DNA of 39,851 nt, from positions 1 through 39,851 of the IMG/VR virus record IMGVR_UViG_3300040856_001453; one strand, written 5' to 3'. Below are positions 33,828 to 39,310 of the stretch, piece after piece (the stretch's first letter is position 1; every line of letters begins with the position of its first letter). This DNA comes from a virus. A model generated the notes under the pieces. It was not told where the DNA came from, did no database searches, and worked only from the letters and a program-made list of their open reading frames with translations. A program made the translations under genes and the position numbers.

Positions 33828-34169
33828 TTAAAGTGCCTTGTATTGATAGTAAGTGTTATTGCCATCTACTTTTTCAACGCTGACAAGATCAATAATGTCA
33901 TGTGAATTGAGAGTGATGGTCGTTGCTTCAGTGTTGTTGGTGTTGCTGGTGTAGAATTTCCTGCTGTTGGCGGCAGTCAGTGTCACTCCACCCACAGTCA
34001 TAACGGTCAGTCTCAATCCGGCAGCTTGCGGCTCTGAGATAACGCAGTTTGTGTCTGCCTGCAGGAATGCAGGACTTCGGTCAACTGCTACTGTTTTGCC
34101 AGCCGAGGCTGGTGGGACAAGTGTATGGTCAGCAACAAGCTGATTCTCTAATACATTATGTGCGGACAT
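33828..34169 (-). CDS. Small beta-rich protein, possible virion surface component
   Basis: The ATG at 34169 is chosen (AGGA six bases upstream) because an extension to a GTG at 34289 would read through a terminator. The 113-residue product is beta-rich with repeated Thr, Val and Asn: R-L-T-V-M-T-V-G-G-V-T-L-T and T-T-I-T-L-N-S-H-D-I-I-D-L-V. Such a profile suits a capsid decoration or spike-tip domain. No family is recognised. It lies alone after a terminator and has its own candidate promoter, unlike the polycistronic genes upstream. Confidence 0.65.
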   Translation of the reverse strand: MSAHNVLENQLVADHTLVPPASAGKTVAVDRSPAFLQADTNCVISEPQAAGLRLTVMTVGGVTLTAANSRKFYTSNTNNTEATTITLNSHDIIDLVSVEKVDGNNTYYQYKAL

Positions 34170-34208
34170 GTCTAATCCTATCAAAGAGGGGTCGGAATTC
34201 CGCTGCAT

Positions 34209-34237
34209 ATTTTGATAAGTCTTCACCAGTCGGTCAA
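34209..34237 (-). promoter_or_regulatory. Candidate promoter of the 33.8-34.2 kb gene
   Basis: On the reverse strand TTGACC is followed by 17 bases and CAAAAT, lying between an upstream terminator and the gene start. The -35 box is strong and the -10 is fair, consistent with a sigma-70-like promoter. Confidence 0.4.
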
Positions 34238-34246
34238 CAATAGCTA

Positions 34247-34274
34247 CAAAAAAACCCAGCCCCGAAGGGCTGGG
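34247..34274 (-). terminator. Strong intrinsic terminator with UUCG loop
   Basis: Reverse-strand RNA gives CCCAGCCC paired with GGGCTGGG around a UUCG tetraloop closed by C-G, followed by seven T. It begins eight bases after the last miniprotein stop of the operon running from 35390, and so ends that transcript. Confidence 0.9.
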
Positions 34275-34281
34275 CTGCGTG

Positions 34282-34356
34282 TCAGCCACCGGAGATTAGC
34301 AGGCCAGCAAACCAGCCTGCGAAAATCAACAGTGATGCTTTGCACTGATCATTCAT
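34282..34356 (-). CDS. 24-residue membrane miniprotein
   Basis: An ATG at 34356 overlaps the TGA of the preceding 43-codon gene, and GAGG lies 8 bases upstream. The product has a polar start and then one membrane helix (L-L-I-F-A-G-W-F-A-G-L-L-I), and it ends in Ser-Gly-Gly just before the terminator. It may be a regulatory or lysis-type peptide; no family is known. Confidence 0.45.
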   Translation of the reverse strand: MNDQCKASLLIFAGWFAGLLISGG

Positions 34357-34484
34357 ATGTACATCCTCATTTCAAATACGTTATAGCTCCAGTACTTTCC
34401 GTCACGCCGTGCATCTAGGTACTCATCGAGAGTCCCTTTCCACACAAGCGTGTTGTCTCTACGTCTGGTGATCTCAACTGTCAC
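34353..34484 (-). CDS. 43-residue small soluble protein, GTG start
   Basis: The GTG at 34484 has GGAGG nine bases upstream and lies inside the end of the preceding gene. The 43-residue product is charged, with V-E-I-T-R-R-R-D and Y-L-D-A-R-R-D-G-K-Y-W-S-Y, suggesting a compact beta/alpha mini-domain. Overlap on both sides supports translation as part of the operon. Function unknown. Confidence 0.5.
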   Translation of the reverse strand: MTVEITRRRDNTLVWKGTLDEYLDARRDGKYWSYNVFEMRMYI

Positions 34485-34725
34485 GGTCTTCTGCCTCCAT
34501 TAGTCTGATGGCCTTAGCTGTGACGGGCGGATCGTCTTTCTTGAATCTCTTCCACACTACGAACCTGATCTGATGCATGAACAGTGCTGCTGCTATGGCA
34601 TCGTCCTCGGTATTGGCGGTGTCGAATCTGTATCGCGCCTCCCTGTGCATGTCACGCAGTTGTCCAAGGCTTGCGTCCTTCAAGCCAGCATATACTCTGT
34701 TCATGGTCTCAGACTTATACATCAT
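34474..34725 (-). CDS. Small helical protein of unknown function
   Basis: The ATG at 34725, overlapping the stop of the preceding 38-codon gene, is used; ATGs at 34746 and 34704 are alternatives. The 83-residue product has a helix L-G-Q-L-R-D-M-H-R-E-A-R-Y-R-F and a second amphipathic helix A-A-A-L-F-M-H-Q-I-R-F-V-V-W-K-R-F, then a short acidic tail. No family is recognised. It belongs to the operon of overlapping mini genes. Confidence 0.55.
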   Translation of the reverse strand: MMYKSETMNRVYAGLKDASLGQLRDMHREARYRFDTANTEDDAIAAALFMHQIRFVVWKRFKKDDPPVTAKAIRLMEAEDRDS

Positions 34726-34831
34726 CGTCATCCAGTAGCGGGGCATTGGAAACTGTCCACACAAACCAAGTAGCTGACAGCAGCATGACAAAGCCTGCTA
34801 CTGCTAGCATTTTCAGTGAGATAAAAATCAT
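34715..34831 (-). CDS. 38-residue membrane miniprotein
   Basis: The ATG at 34831 is preceded by TGGAGG at nine bases. The 38-residue product is a signal-anchor-like peptide: M-I-F-I-S-L-K then a hydrophobic helix of about 18 residues (M-L-A-V-A-G-F-V-M-L-L-S-A-T-W), then a polar tail ending in four Asp and Val. It overlaps the next gene. A holin, antiholin or regulatory membrane peptide are all possible. Confidence 0.5.
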   Translation of the reverse strand: MIFISLKMLAVAGFVMLLSATWFVWTVSNAPLLDDDDV

Positions 34832-34833
34832 CT

Positions 34834-34968
34834 TTAGTATCCTCCAGTTAGAGTAATGGTTAGTGAGTTGGCATCGGCCTCGAAGATACATCCTTCGCGA
34901 ACCATTGCAGCACACACTGCTGTGAACTGCGACATGTCCTCGCATCTAATCACACCTGCATTGATCAT
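34834..34968 (-). CDS. 44-residue small protein
   Basis: ATG 34968 follows AAGGA at suitable spacing, 11 bases after the upstream gene's stop. The 44-residue product contains three Cys and a strand-rich C-terminus (S-L-T-I-T-L-T-G-G-Y). Its stop lies two bases before the following miniprotein's ATG. No family is recognised. Confidence 0.5.
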   Translation of the reverse strand: MINAGVIRCEDMSQFTAVCAAMVREGCIFEADANSLTITLTGGY

Positions 34969-34979
34969 TGCGTTGTCCT

Positions 34980-35390
34980 TTATACTATGAGTAAAGCGAA
35001 CTTAACTAAGCACACATCGAAGGTGATCGGTGCGGCATCTCTTGCGTCATCGGGAAGCTCTTGTCGTGCTGCGATCAAGACGTTCGTCCACCCAGACTGT
35101 ACGGCCAAGCGAGCAGCCTTGCGGATGACAGCGGGCGTTATCTTCTTCGTCTTGATGTGTCTTGATCCTGTGATCCTGTTGTCCTTCAAGCCTATGACTG
35201 CGATGTCGCATGTCTCAAGGCAAGCTGTCGCGAAGTCCTTGACCTCTTGGTCAACGCCTTCGCTGTCGTCGAATAGCTCGGAAGCATCGACGCTCTTTGG
35301 TATACCGTGGAACTCACCGTCAGGTGCTAGCACGAAGTGTATGCCTCGCTTCGCTTTGCCGATGTGTAGTCCGTCATTGTCTTGTATCAT
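34980..35390 (-). CDS. Phage protein of unknown function, alpha/beta
   Basis: The ATG at 35390 has AAGGAG at six bases; the longer frame to 35435 is rejected for lack of such a site. The 136-residue product has strands G-I-H-F-V-L-A-P-D and I-A-V-I-G-L-K-D-N, a helix V-I-R-K-A-A-R-L-A-V-Q-S-G-W-T and N-V-L-I-A-A-R-Q, an alternating pattern with the look of a small Rossmann-like domain. No catalytic motif is evident. It leads the six-gene operon of small genes ending at the 34.25 kb terminator. Confidence 0.65.
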   Translation of the reverse strand: MIQDNDGLHIGKAKRGIHFVLAPDGEFHGIPKSVDASELFDDSEGVDQEVKDFATACLETCDIAVIGLKDNRITGSRHIKTKKITPAVIRKAARLAVQSGWTNVLIAARQELPDDARDAAPITFDVCLVKFALLIV

Positions 35391-35406
35391 GTTGTTCTCC
35401 TTGCCA

Positions 35407-35435
35407 AAGGTTTGCACGGTGCGTGCGAATGTCAA
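35407..35435 (-). promoter_or_regulatory. Candidate promoter with an internal dyad
   Basis: On the reverse strand a perfect TTGACA (35430-35435) is followed 17 bases on by AACCTT, a poor -10. The spacer and -10 edge contain an inverted repeat with arms TTTGCAC and GTGCGAA (one mismatch, 35411-35429). The geometry suits a repressed or activator-dependent promoter of the 34.3-35.4 kb operon. Confidence 0.35.
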
Positions 35436-35446
35436 ACATTAGTGAA

Positions 35447-35478
35447 TAAAAAAACCTCGACCGTTAAGCCGAGGTTGT
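35447..35478 (-). terminator. Intrinsic terminator after the ASCH-type gene
   Basis: Reverse-strand RNA forms arms AACCTCGGC and GGTCGAGGTT (nine to ten pairs including G-U), followed by seven T. It separates the ASCH-type gene from the small-gene operon promoter. Confidence 0.8.
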
Positions 35479-35502
35479 TAGCTGTTACAGTTGTGATGGT
35501 TG

Positions 35503-35901
35503 TTACGAGACCTGATACTGTTCGCGAACGAGGTGCGGTCTACCGCATCCTGTTGTCCAGACTATGCCGCGATCATGTGGGGCAGCGACATGTTCTGTGA
35601 ACAAGGTAGGTTCACTCATCATCCATCCGCACTTACGCTTGCCATCCTTCCATGCGAATGGACTGTTCTCAGGGACGCGATGGTTCTCATAGTCGTTAGT
35701 GAACATCTTTTTGTTGTCGTACTCAATCCATCCTTGGATCACAGCAGTCCCCACGATGGAAGCCTTCTGCTTTCCCGTTGCGATAAGTGCAATACGCTTG
35801 CCTATCACATCTGGAGGTGGCGGGTACGACCGAGTCTCAGTTTTCTTCAGCCCCATTGCGATCAGTGTCGCAAACGGTTCTTGGATATTCAGTCCGTGCA
35901 T
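35503..35901 (-). CDS. ASCH/PUA-like domain protein
   Basis: The 132-residue product begins with I-Q-E-P-F-A-T-L-I-A-M-G-L-K-K-T-E-T-R-S, the signature of ASCH-type beta-barrel domains (P-W-A-x-L-I-x-x-G-x-K-x-x-E-x-R), followed by G-K-R-I-A-L-I-A-T-G and V-G-T-A-V-I-Q-G strands. These domains bind RNA or modified nucleotides; some have nuclease or hydrolase activity on modified bases. A C-terminal C-G-W-M-M and H-D-R-G-I-V-W pattern follows. AGGA precedes the start. It may bind RNA, which is notable near CsrA-related leaders, but that link is only inferred. Confidence 0.75.
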   Translation of the reverse strand: MHGLNIQEPFATLIAMGLKKTETRSYPPPPDVIGKRIALIATGKQKASIVGTAVIQGWIEYDNKKMFTNDYENHRVPENSPFAWKDGKRKCGWMMSEPTLFTEHVAAPHDRGIVWTTGCGRPHLVREQYQVS

Positions 35902-35954
35902 ATCTTCTATCCTTTTTTACGCCGAGTCTAACGGTTATGACGGTGAGCATGAGT

Positions 35955-35981
35955 CCGACCTGCACTCCAAGTGCAGGCCGG
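35955..35981 (-). promoter_or_regulatory. Long intergenic stem-loop before the ASCH-type gene
   Basis: In the reverse-strand RNA, arms CCGGCCTGCACT and AGTGCAGGTCGG pair over 12 positions with a three-base loop and one G-U wobble that would be a mismatch on the forward strand. No T run follows, so it is not a simple terminator. It lies 53 bases upstream of the start and lacks the CCAACAGG leader seen further right. Confidence 0.6.
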
Positions 35982-36013
35982 TTTCACACTCACTACCAAC
36001 AGTGATCGGTCAG

Positions 36014-36469
36014 TCACGCACAGGGGAGGGTTTCGTGGCTGATGTAACTGCTTAGGCTTGGGACAATCACCTCGCTGCCGATGAACAGAAGGCTACTTGA
36101 ATAGTTGATCTTGCGATCACAACTAGCTGACACCTTGATGACAAAGTGGTTGTGTTTGTACGGGTTGTACGACACGGGATGCCAAGCGTAGAGCAGGTAG
36201 TCTACCATCAGGTCAGGCTTGACGATCAGTCCTGTCACATAAGCGTGGACGTTCTTGCGTTGCTCTTCGATGACACGCTTTCGCCCTGCTTGCTGCACTC
36301 TGAACTCAGCAGATCGAAGCTCAAGCCTGTCGGAGTGAGCGTAAACTTTTCCGCCTTGCCGGATGCTCCACAACCCAGTGTGCAGGTTGCGGTAAACGTC
36401 CACGTTCTTGTGCAGGTCGATACCTGCCTGCTTCATATCGTCGATGTTGCTTACGATAGGCTTAGTCAT
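36014..36469 (-). CDS. Conserved-type phage protein of unknown function
   Basis: The ATG at 36469 is chosen, overlapping the end of a 34-codon gene and with AAGG just upstream. The 151-residue product begins with a helical part, then V-D-V-Y-R-N-L-H-T-G-L-W-S-I-R, V-Y-A-H-S-D-R, G-R-K-R-V-I-E-E-Q-R-K-N-V-H-A-Y-V-T-G, and a beta-rich end. I recall these motifs from a family common in phages with no known function. There is no membrane segment. Confidence 0.7.
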   Translation of the reverse strand: MTKPIVSNIDDMKQAGIDLHKNVDVYRNLHTGLWSIRQGGKVYAHSDRLELRSAEFRVQQAGRKRVIEEQRKNVHAYVTGLIVKPDLMVDYLLYAWHPVSYNPYKHNHFVIKVSASCDRKINYSSSLLFIGSEVIVPSLSSYISHETLPCA

Positions 36470-36566
36470 TGTCCTTGATCCTCCCGATGGGGTCGAGTCT
36501 TTCCAGTGCATCGTACACTAGTATGAATACTGTCAAGCCAACGAAAGGTGCGTACCAGTGAATCAT
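36462..36566 (-). CDS. 34-residue membrane miniprotein
   Basis: ATG 36566 is preceded by the CCAACAGGAGACAAAAC leader. The 34-residue product has an N-terminal aromatic stretch, one hydrophobic helix (F-V-G-L-T-V-F-I-L-V-Y) and a charged tail that overlaps the next gene by eight bases. No family is recognised. It is the first gene of the transcript from the promoter at 36619-36648. Confidence 0.5.
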   Translation of the reverse strand: MIHWYAPFVGLTVFILVYDALERLDPIGRIKDND

Positions 36567-36572
36567 GTTTTG

Positions 36573-36611
36573 TCTCCTGTTGGTAAGAGCGGCGGGTCGA
36601 AGTGACCCGCC
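36573..36611 (-). promoter_or_regulatory. Stem-loop plus CCAACAGGAGA leader cassette A
   Basis: Reverse-strand order is stem-loop then leader. Arms GGCGGGTC and GACCCGCC (36591-36611, 8 pairs, 5-base loop), a short CGCTCTTA linker, then CCAACAGGAGA (36573-36584) ahead of the 36566 start. The linker, loop size and spacing match cassette B, and two base pairs in the stem have changed compensatorily between them. Confidence 0.75.
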
Positions 36612-36618
36612 TATAATT

Positions 36619-36648
36619 AGTATCGACACTTTGAATCTAAGACTTTAA
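36619..36648 (-). promoter_or_regulatory. Promoter-like module A
   Basis: TTAAAG, 18 bases, GATACT, then seven bases and the GGCGGG stem. The same layout occurs at 37250-37279 with the same spacer length and near-identical start region. If used, the mRNA would start at or just before the stem-loop, placing the hairpin at its 5' end. Confidence 0.5.
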
Positions 36649-36665
36649 TAAATCTCAGAATTTTT

Positions 36666-36923
36666 TTAGAGGATGCATGAGCATAGGTGCTTACCCTTTG
36701 GGTAAACGTGGAACCGTAAGCCCTTCCTCGTCGTCGAGTCACGGGTCAGCGTGTACTCGTCACCATCTACAACCTCAAGCGTGTAACGCTGAGACTTACT
36801 GTACAGCTTGAGCCACTCTGACAACTGGATCTCAGTGAAGTATCCGAGTGTCATCTTGCTTCCTGCTTTGCTCTCGATCACATGCGTATAGTCACTGTGA
36901 TCAAACCTATCTACTGCTGACAT
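36666..36923 (-). CDS. Small protein of unknown function
   Basis: The ATG at 36923 is chosen with ACAGGAGAAG 7 bases upstream; the frame extends to 36974 inside the neighbouring gene. The 85-residue product has mixed strands (Y-T-L-E-V-V-D-G-D-E-Y-T-L-T-R) and a helix (T-E-I-Q-L-S-E-W-L-K-L-Y), with a Cys pair at the very end. No family is recognised. It shares a transcript with the gene upstream. Confidence 0.65.
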   Translation of the reverse strand: MSAVDRFDHSDYTHVIESKAGSKMTLGYFTEIQLSEWLKLYSKSQRYTLEVVDGDEYTLTRDSTTRKGLRFHVYPKGKHLCSCIL

Positions 36924-36924
36924 G

Positions 36925-37197
36925 CTACTTCTCCTGTATGAAAATGTTCCAACCATAGAGTCCTGTATGCTCAATCAAGCAGCTCGCCTCCATGCCTCCG
37001 CTGACACGAAAAAAGAAGTGACCCACGGGATCGTCCCTAAGCTCGGCGCGAGCCAAGGCTTCGTCACCTCCCTGCAAATCTATTTCTTTTTCTATCTTGC
37101 TAGCCGGTGCGTCCGTCAGCCAGACAGATCCGCTAGGGAATGTAACCATGAACATACGCACTTGGCACAGCAAGTTTTTGCTATAAACGGTACTCAT
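36925..37197 (-). CDS. Small protein of unknown function
   Basis: The start at 37197 follows the CCAACAGGAGATACAAA leader; a longer frame to 37260 lies in the stem-loop and is rejected. The 90-residue product has strands M-F-M-V-T-F-P-S-G-S-V-W-L-T and an acidic helix, then G-H-F-F-F-R-V-S and G-W-N-I-F-I. There is no membrane helix. Its stop overlaps the ribosome-binding site of the next gene. Confidence 0.7.
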   Translation of the reverse strand: MSTVYSKNLLCQVRMFMVTFPSGSVWLTDAPASKIEKEIDLQGGDEALARAELRDDPVGHFFFRVSGGMEASCLIEHTGLYGWNIFIQEK

Positions 37198-37203
37198 TTT
37201 GTA

Positions 37204-37242
37204 TCTCCTGTTGGTAAGAGTGGCAGGCCACAACGGCCTGCC
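37204..37242 (-). promoter_or_regulatory. Stem-loop plus CCAACAGGAGA leader cassette B
   Basis: Arms GGCAGGCC and GGCCTGCC (37222-37242, 8 pairs, 5-base loop), an ACTCTTA linker, then CCAACAGGAGA (37204-37214). Compared with cassette A, G-C became A-U and U-A became C-G at matched stem positions, so pairing has been preserved while sequence changed. Confidence 0.8.
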
Positions 37243-37249
37243 TATAAAT

Positions 37250-37279
37250 AGTATCGGCATTCCATCCGCAAAACTTTAA
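37250..37279 (-). promoter_or_regulatory. Promoter-like module B
   Basis: TTAAAG, 18 bases, GATACT, then seven bases before the stem. It matches module A in box sequence, spacer length and distance to the stem, though the spacer bases differ. A TATAAATA on the forward strand here is part of the same element. Confidence 0.5.
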
Positions 37280-37293
37280 TCTTTTTGCAAAGA

Positions 37294-37524
37294 TTATTTT
37301 CCGTCTGCTTCTAGTCCGTGCTTCAAAGCAGCTGAGGCATAGTCGAGCGCATCGGTCATGGAGTCGATCTTTTTAATCAAGGCACGAATCACCTCGCTAA
37401 GGTGATGCTCAGTCAGGTGATCGAGTGCTGCTTGTGGGTAAGCATCTATCTGGCTCGTCATGTGATCAAGCTCTTCAGCGTGTTGCTGAGCCTCAAGATC
37501 TTGCGTGTTGCATAATTCGCACAT
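37294..37524 (-). CDS. Small acidic helical protein
   Basis: The 76-residue product opens M-C-E-L-C-N and is almost entirely helical with many Glu, Asp, His and Leu (E-E-L-D-H-M-T-S-Q-I and L-S-E-V-I-R-A-L-I-K-K-I), suggesting a coiled-coil dimer. The C-x-x-C at the N-terminus could bind metal. The leader is a variant, CCAACAACAAAGGGA, without a stem-loop. No family is recognised. Confidence 0.65.
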   Translation of the reverse strand: MCELCNTQDLEAQQHAEELDHMTSQIDAYPQAALDHLTEHHLSEVIRALIKKIDSMTDALDYASAALKHGLEADGK

Positions 37525-37567
37525 GAAAATTCCCTTTGTTGTTGGTGAAAGTGAAGACGTAATGCAA

Positions 37568-37762
37568 TCAGTCTTTGCTGGTTTCCACTAGGTCTTCTGG
37601 ATCAACTCCCTCAGGCCAAGTGGATACGTCAATCTTTCCGTTGTCAGAAAAGACCCTTACGTTTCCATGCTCGTCAACAATGTCGTCACCGTTCTCGTCA
37701 ACTAAATAGTAGCTGACTTCCCAGATCCGTACTTCGCATCCGCTGTAGTCACTATTGCTCAT
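37568..37762 (-). CDS. Small acidic beta protein
   Basis: The start at 37762 is preceded by CCAACAAGGAGATTTCAG; the longer frame reads into the stem-loop. The 64-residue product is acidic with strands (V-R-I-W-E-V-S-Y-Y-L-V and V-R-V-F-S-D-N-G-K-I-D-V-S-T-W) and D-E-N-G-D-D / D-E-H-G-N turns. Acidic beta mini-proteins in phages are sometimes DNA mimics or inhibitors of host enzymes; nothing here proves that. Confidence 0.65.
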   Translation of the reverse strand: MSNSDYSGCEVRIWEVSYYLVDENGDDIVDEHGNVRVFSDNGKIDVSTWPEGVDPEDLVETSKD

Positions 37763-37768
37763 CTGAAA

Positions 37769-37825
37769 TCTCCTTGTTGGTGTAATAAATGAGACATGCG
37801 TTGACACACGCTGGAACCGTGTGCC
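37769..37825 (-). promoter_or_regulatory. Stem-loop plus CCAACAAGGAGA leader cassette C
   Basis: The stem has arms GGCACACG and CGTGTGTC around a GTTCCAG loop (37803-37825). One pair is a G-U wobble in the reverse-strand RNA but an A-C mismatch on the forward strand. The leader CACCAACAAGGAGA (37769-37782) contains A-C-A-A-G-G-A, an exact match to the CsrA core consensus ACARGGA. Confidence 0.75.
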
Positions 37826-37838
37826 TCGGCGGTATCAC

Positions 37839-38192
37839 TTAGACATCCAAGCCGCCACGTTGTACGATCACGATGTACCGCTTGTTGCGGTAGCCTACAT
37901 AGGCATCGGAAGCCCATGATCTACCCGCTCCGCTGTCGTGTGGGCAGACGATCCACCTGCTGGCGTACCCGAAGACGCTAGTGCGTGGAATCCTGCGTTG
38001 CTTTCGCTGTGATTCCCTTCGTATTGCAGTGATGAAGTACTGCCTAGGTATGATCGTGTAGCGAGTCCAAGTCTCACCGTGGTACGACTTGGTCACAGTG
38101 CGGATGATGTGGTTTCCGAACAGCGACTTGGTCACTTCGATGTCATCGTCCGTACGATTGCAGTGGTACTCATGTGATTGGTAAAGTGCCAT
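37839..38192 (-). CDS. Basic protein of unknown function
   Basis: The start at 38192 has the CACCAACAGGGAGATTCGAT leader. The 117-residue product is beta-rich and basic, with T-R-Y-T-I-I-P-R-Q-Y-F, R-R-E-S-Q-R-K-Q-R-R-I-P-R and Y-R-N-K-R-Y-I-V-I-V strands. The basic middle suggests nucleic-acid binding. No family is recognised. Confidence 0.65.
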   Translation of the reverse strand: MALYQSHEYHCNRTDDDIEVTKSLFGNHIIRTVTKSYHGETWTRYTIIPRQYFITAIRRESQRKQRRIPRTSVFGYASRWIVCPHDSGAGRSWASDAYVGYRNKRYIVIVQRGGLDV

Positions 38193-38198
38193 ATCGAA

Positions 38199-38252
38199 TC
38201 TCCCTGTTGGTGTGAAGAGTAAACACAAGCCCAGCCTACCCAGTGGGTAGAC
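38199..38252 (-). promoter_or_regulatory. Stem-loop plus CCAACAGGGAGA leader cassette D
   Basis: Arms GTCTACCC and GGGTAGGC pair through eight positions, with a U-G wobble, around a three-base loop (38234-38252). The leader CACCAACAGGGAGA (38199-38212) follows 21 bases on. This stem is unlike those of cassettes A-C. Confidence 0.7.
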
Positions 38253-38266
38253 CGGAATACATCTAC

Positions 38267-38491
38267 TTAGAAATTAGGTTCGACAGTGAAGACCCATGAG
38301 GTGGTCTTGTTGCTGAGGATGTAGCCCCCATCGTCGTGACGATTGATGTGCCATCGCCCACTGTTGCGGCATGTCCGCAGCGTGTTAGCTAGCATCTTTC
38401 GCGTGATGATGGTAGTAGTTTTGATCGCATTCGGATTCACTGAGTTACTGCAAAAGTACTGCGTGAATGTCTGAGTCTTGATCAGTTGCAT
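38267..38491 (-). CDS. Small basic protein
   Basis: The start at 38491 has the CACCAACAGGGAGAAAAGTT leader. The 74-residue product contains T-F-T-Q-Y-F, many Thr, Arg and Asn, then R-W-H-I-N-R-H-D-D-G-G-Y-I-L-S-N and a hydrophobic strand at the end, resembling a small two-strand domain. Function unknown. Confidence 0.6.
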   Translation of the reverse strand: MQLIKTQTFTQYFCSNSVNPNAIKTTTIITRKMLANTLRTCRNSGRWHINRHDDGGYILSNKTTSWVFTVEPNF

Positions 38492-38497
38492 AACTTT

Positions 38498-38562
38498 TCT
38501 CCCTGTTGGTGGATAGATAGTGTCCACGCCTGACCATCACGACCCGTTGTCATGATGGGCAG
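38498..38562 (-). promoter_or_regulatory. Stem-loop plus CCAACAGGGAGA leader cassette E
   Basis: A 14-position stem (38530-38562) with arms CTGCCCATCATGAC and GTCGTGATGGTCAG, one C-U mismatch and one U-G wobble, around a five-base loop. The leader CACCAACAGGGAGA is at 38498-38511. The lower ten positions, including the mismatch, recur in cassette F. Confidence 0.8.
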
Positions 38563-38570
38563 ACATCGCA

Positions 38571-38954
38571 CTAGCTAGCTGACTTGATGTCAGCAATAGA
38601 ATTGCGAGCAGCACTTGCTATCTCGTTGCGATGCTTCCACATCGCAGCAGCAAGGACACACGCCTTGTCACGCAGCTTCGCTGCGTCACCGTAGAGCATC
38701 ATCAAACCTGTGATGGTGTGATGACGGCCTGATTCAAACTGCCACGCAACCCACAACGCCTCAGCCCCAGCACCTTTTGGTCTAGTCTTTCGGAAGCCAC
38801 CACCTCGCGTTGAGATGATACCTTCGATCCACTCGGTGGCCTCACCTACGGTAGGGCGTTCCGAGTAGTCCTCGTCGTTGAGCTTCGAGTCTAACCACAA
38901 TGCGATGGCGCGAGCGGCGTACTTGTTGCGTAGTTTGTTTGTCAACTTAGGCAT
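38571..38954 (-). CDS. Helical protein of unknown function
   Basis: The start at 38954 has the CTAACCAACAGGGAGAATTATT leader. The 127-residue product is helical: N-K-L-R-N-K-Y-A-A-R-A-I-A-L-W-L, then G-E-A-T-E-W-I-E-G-I-I, a glycine-rich loop (S-T-R-G-G-G-F-R-K-T-R), and A-L-W-V-A-W-Q-F-E-S-G-R-H-H-T near residue 68. No family is recognised. Confidence 0.65.
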   Translation of the reverse strand: MPKLTNKLRNKYAARAIALWLDSKLNDEDYSERPTVGEATEWIEGIISTRGGGFRKTRPKGAGAEALWVAWQFESGRHHTITGLMMLYGDAAKLRDKACVLAAAMWKHRNEIASAARNSIADIKSAS

Positions 38955-38960
38955 AATAAT

Positions 38961-39018
38961 TCTCCCTGTTGGTTAGTTAGGTAGCCAAGCCTGACCATCA
39001 CCTTGCGATGATGGGCAG
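38961..39018 (-). promoter_or_regulatory. Stem-loop plus CCAACAGGGAGA leader cassette F
   Basis: A 12-position stem with arms CTGCCCATCATC and GGTGATGGTCAG closed by a GCAA tetraloop (38991-39018), a GNRA loop only in the reverse-strand RNA. The leader CCAACAGGGAGA is at 38961-38974. The stem base equals that of cassette E but the tip differs. Confidence 0.8.
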
Positions 39019-39028
39019 ACGTAGTACC

Positions 39029-39235
39029 TCACCTTGACTCTGGAATCTGATCGTTGATTTCTTCAATGATCGTGTAGAGTAGATCCCACATTTCTCCGGT
39101 GTCGGTATACTGTTCGACTCCATCCTCATCGAACTCGAATTCGCGAATGCGATTGCGAATGCTGATGAGGGCTTCACGCATCAACTTACCTTTCATTGCG
39201 GTGTGTTGGTACGGTTTTTTGGTGTCGCCTAGCAT
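39029..39235 (-). CDS. Small helical acidic protein
   Basis: The start at 39235 has the CACCAACAACAGGGAGATTTATT leader. The 68-residue product begins M-L-G-D-T-K-K-P-Y-Q-H-T-A-M-K-G-K-L-M, followed by two helices (A-L-I-S-I-R-N-R-I-R-E-F and D-L-L-Y-T-I-I-E-E-I-N-D-Q-I) with an acidic turn. It is likely a small helical-hairpin protein. Function unknown. Confidence 0.65.
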   Translation of the reverse strand: MLGDTKKPYQHTAMKGKLMREALISIRNRIREFEFDEDGVEQYTDTGEMWDLLYTIIEEINDQIPESR

Positions 39236-39241
39236 AATAAA

Positions 39242-39296
39242 TCTCCCTGTTGTTGGTGAAATTGAGCCATGCGTTGGCACTGCTGGAACCAGTGCC
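39242..39296 (-). promoter_or_regulatory. Stem-loop plus CCAACAGGGAGA leader cassette G
   Basis: Arms GGCACTG and CAGTGCC around the same GTTCCAG loop as cassette C (39276-39296), with the same flanks (CCGA before, AACGCATG after). The leader CACCAACAACAGGGAGA is at 39242-39258. The stem tip differs from C but still pairs. Confidence 0.8.
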
Positions 39297-39310
39297 TCGG
39301 CGGGATCAAC

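Noticed and set aside
34987-35442. 151-codon forward ORF opposite the 34980-35390 gene
   Set aside because: It mirrors the reverse gene almost exactly; the reverse frame has a good ribosome-binding site and operon context, while this one has neither.
35992-36004. Forward-strand CCAACAGTG resembling the leader
   Set aside because: It lacks AGG, is on the opposite strand to the local genes and precedes no start codon.
37244-37251. TATAAATA resembling a T4 late promoter
   Set aside because: It is on the opposite strand from the genes here and part of the duplicated GATACT module; no T4-type late factor is visible in the window.
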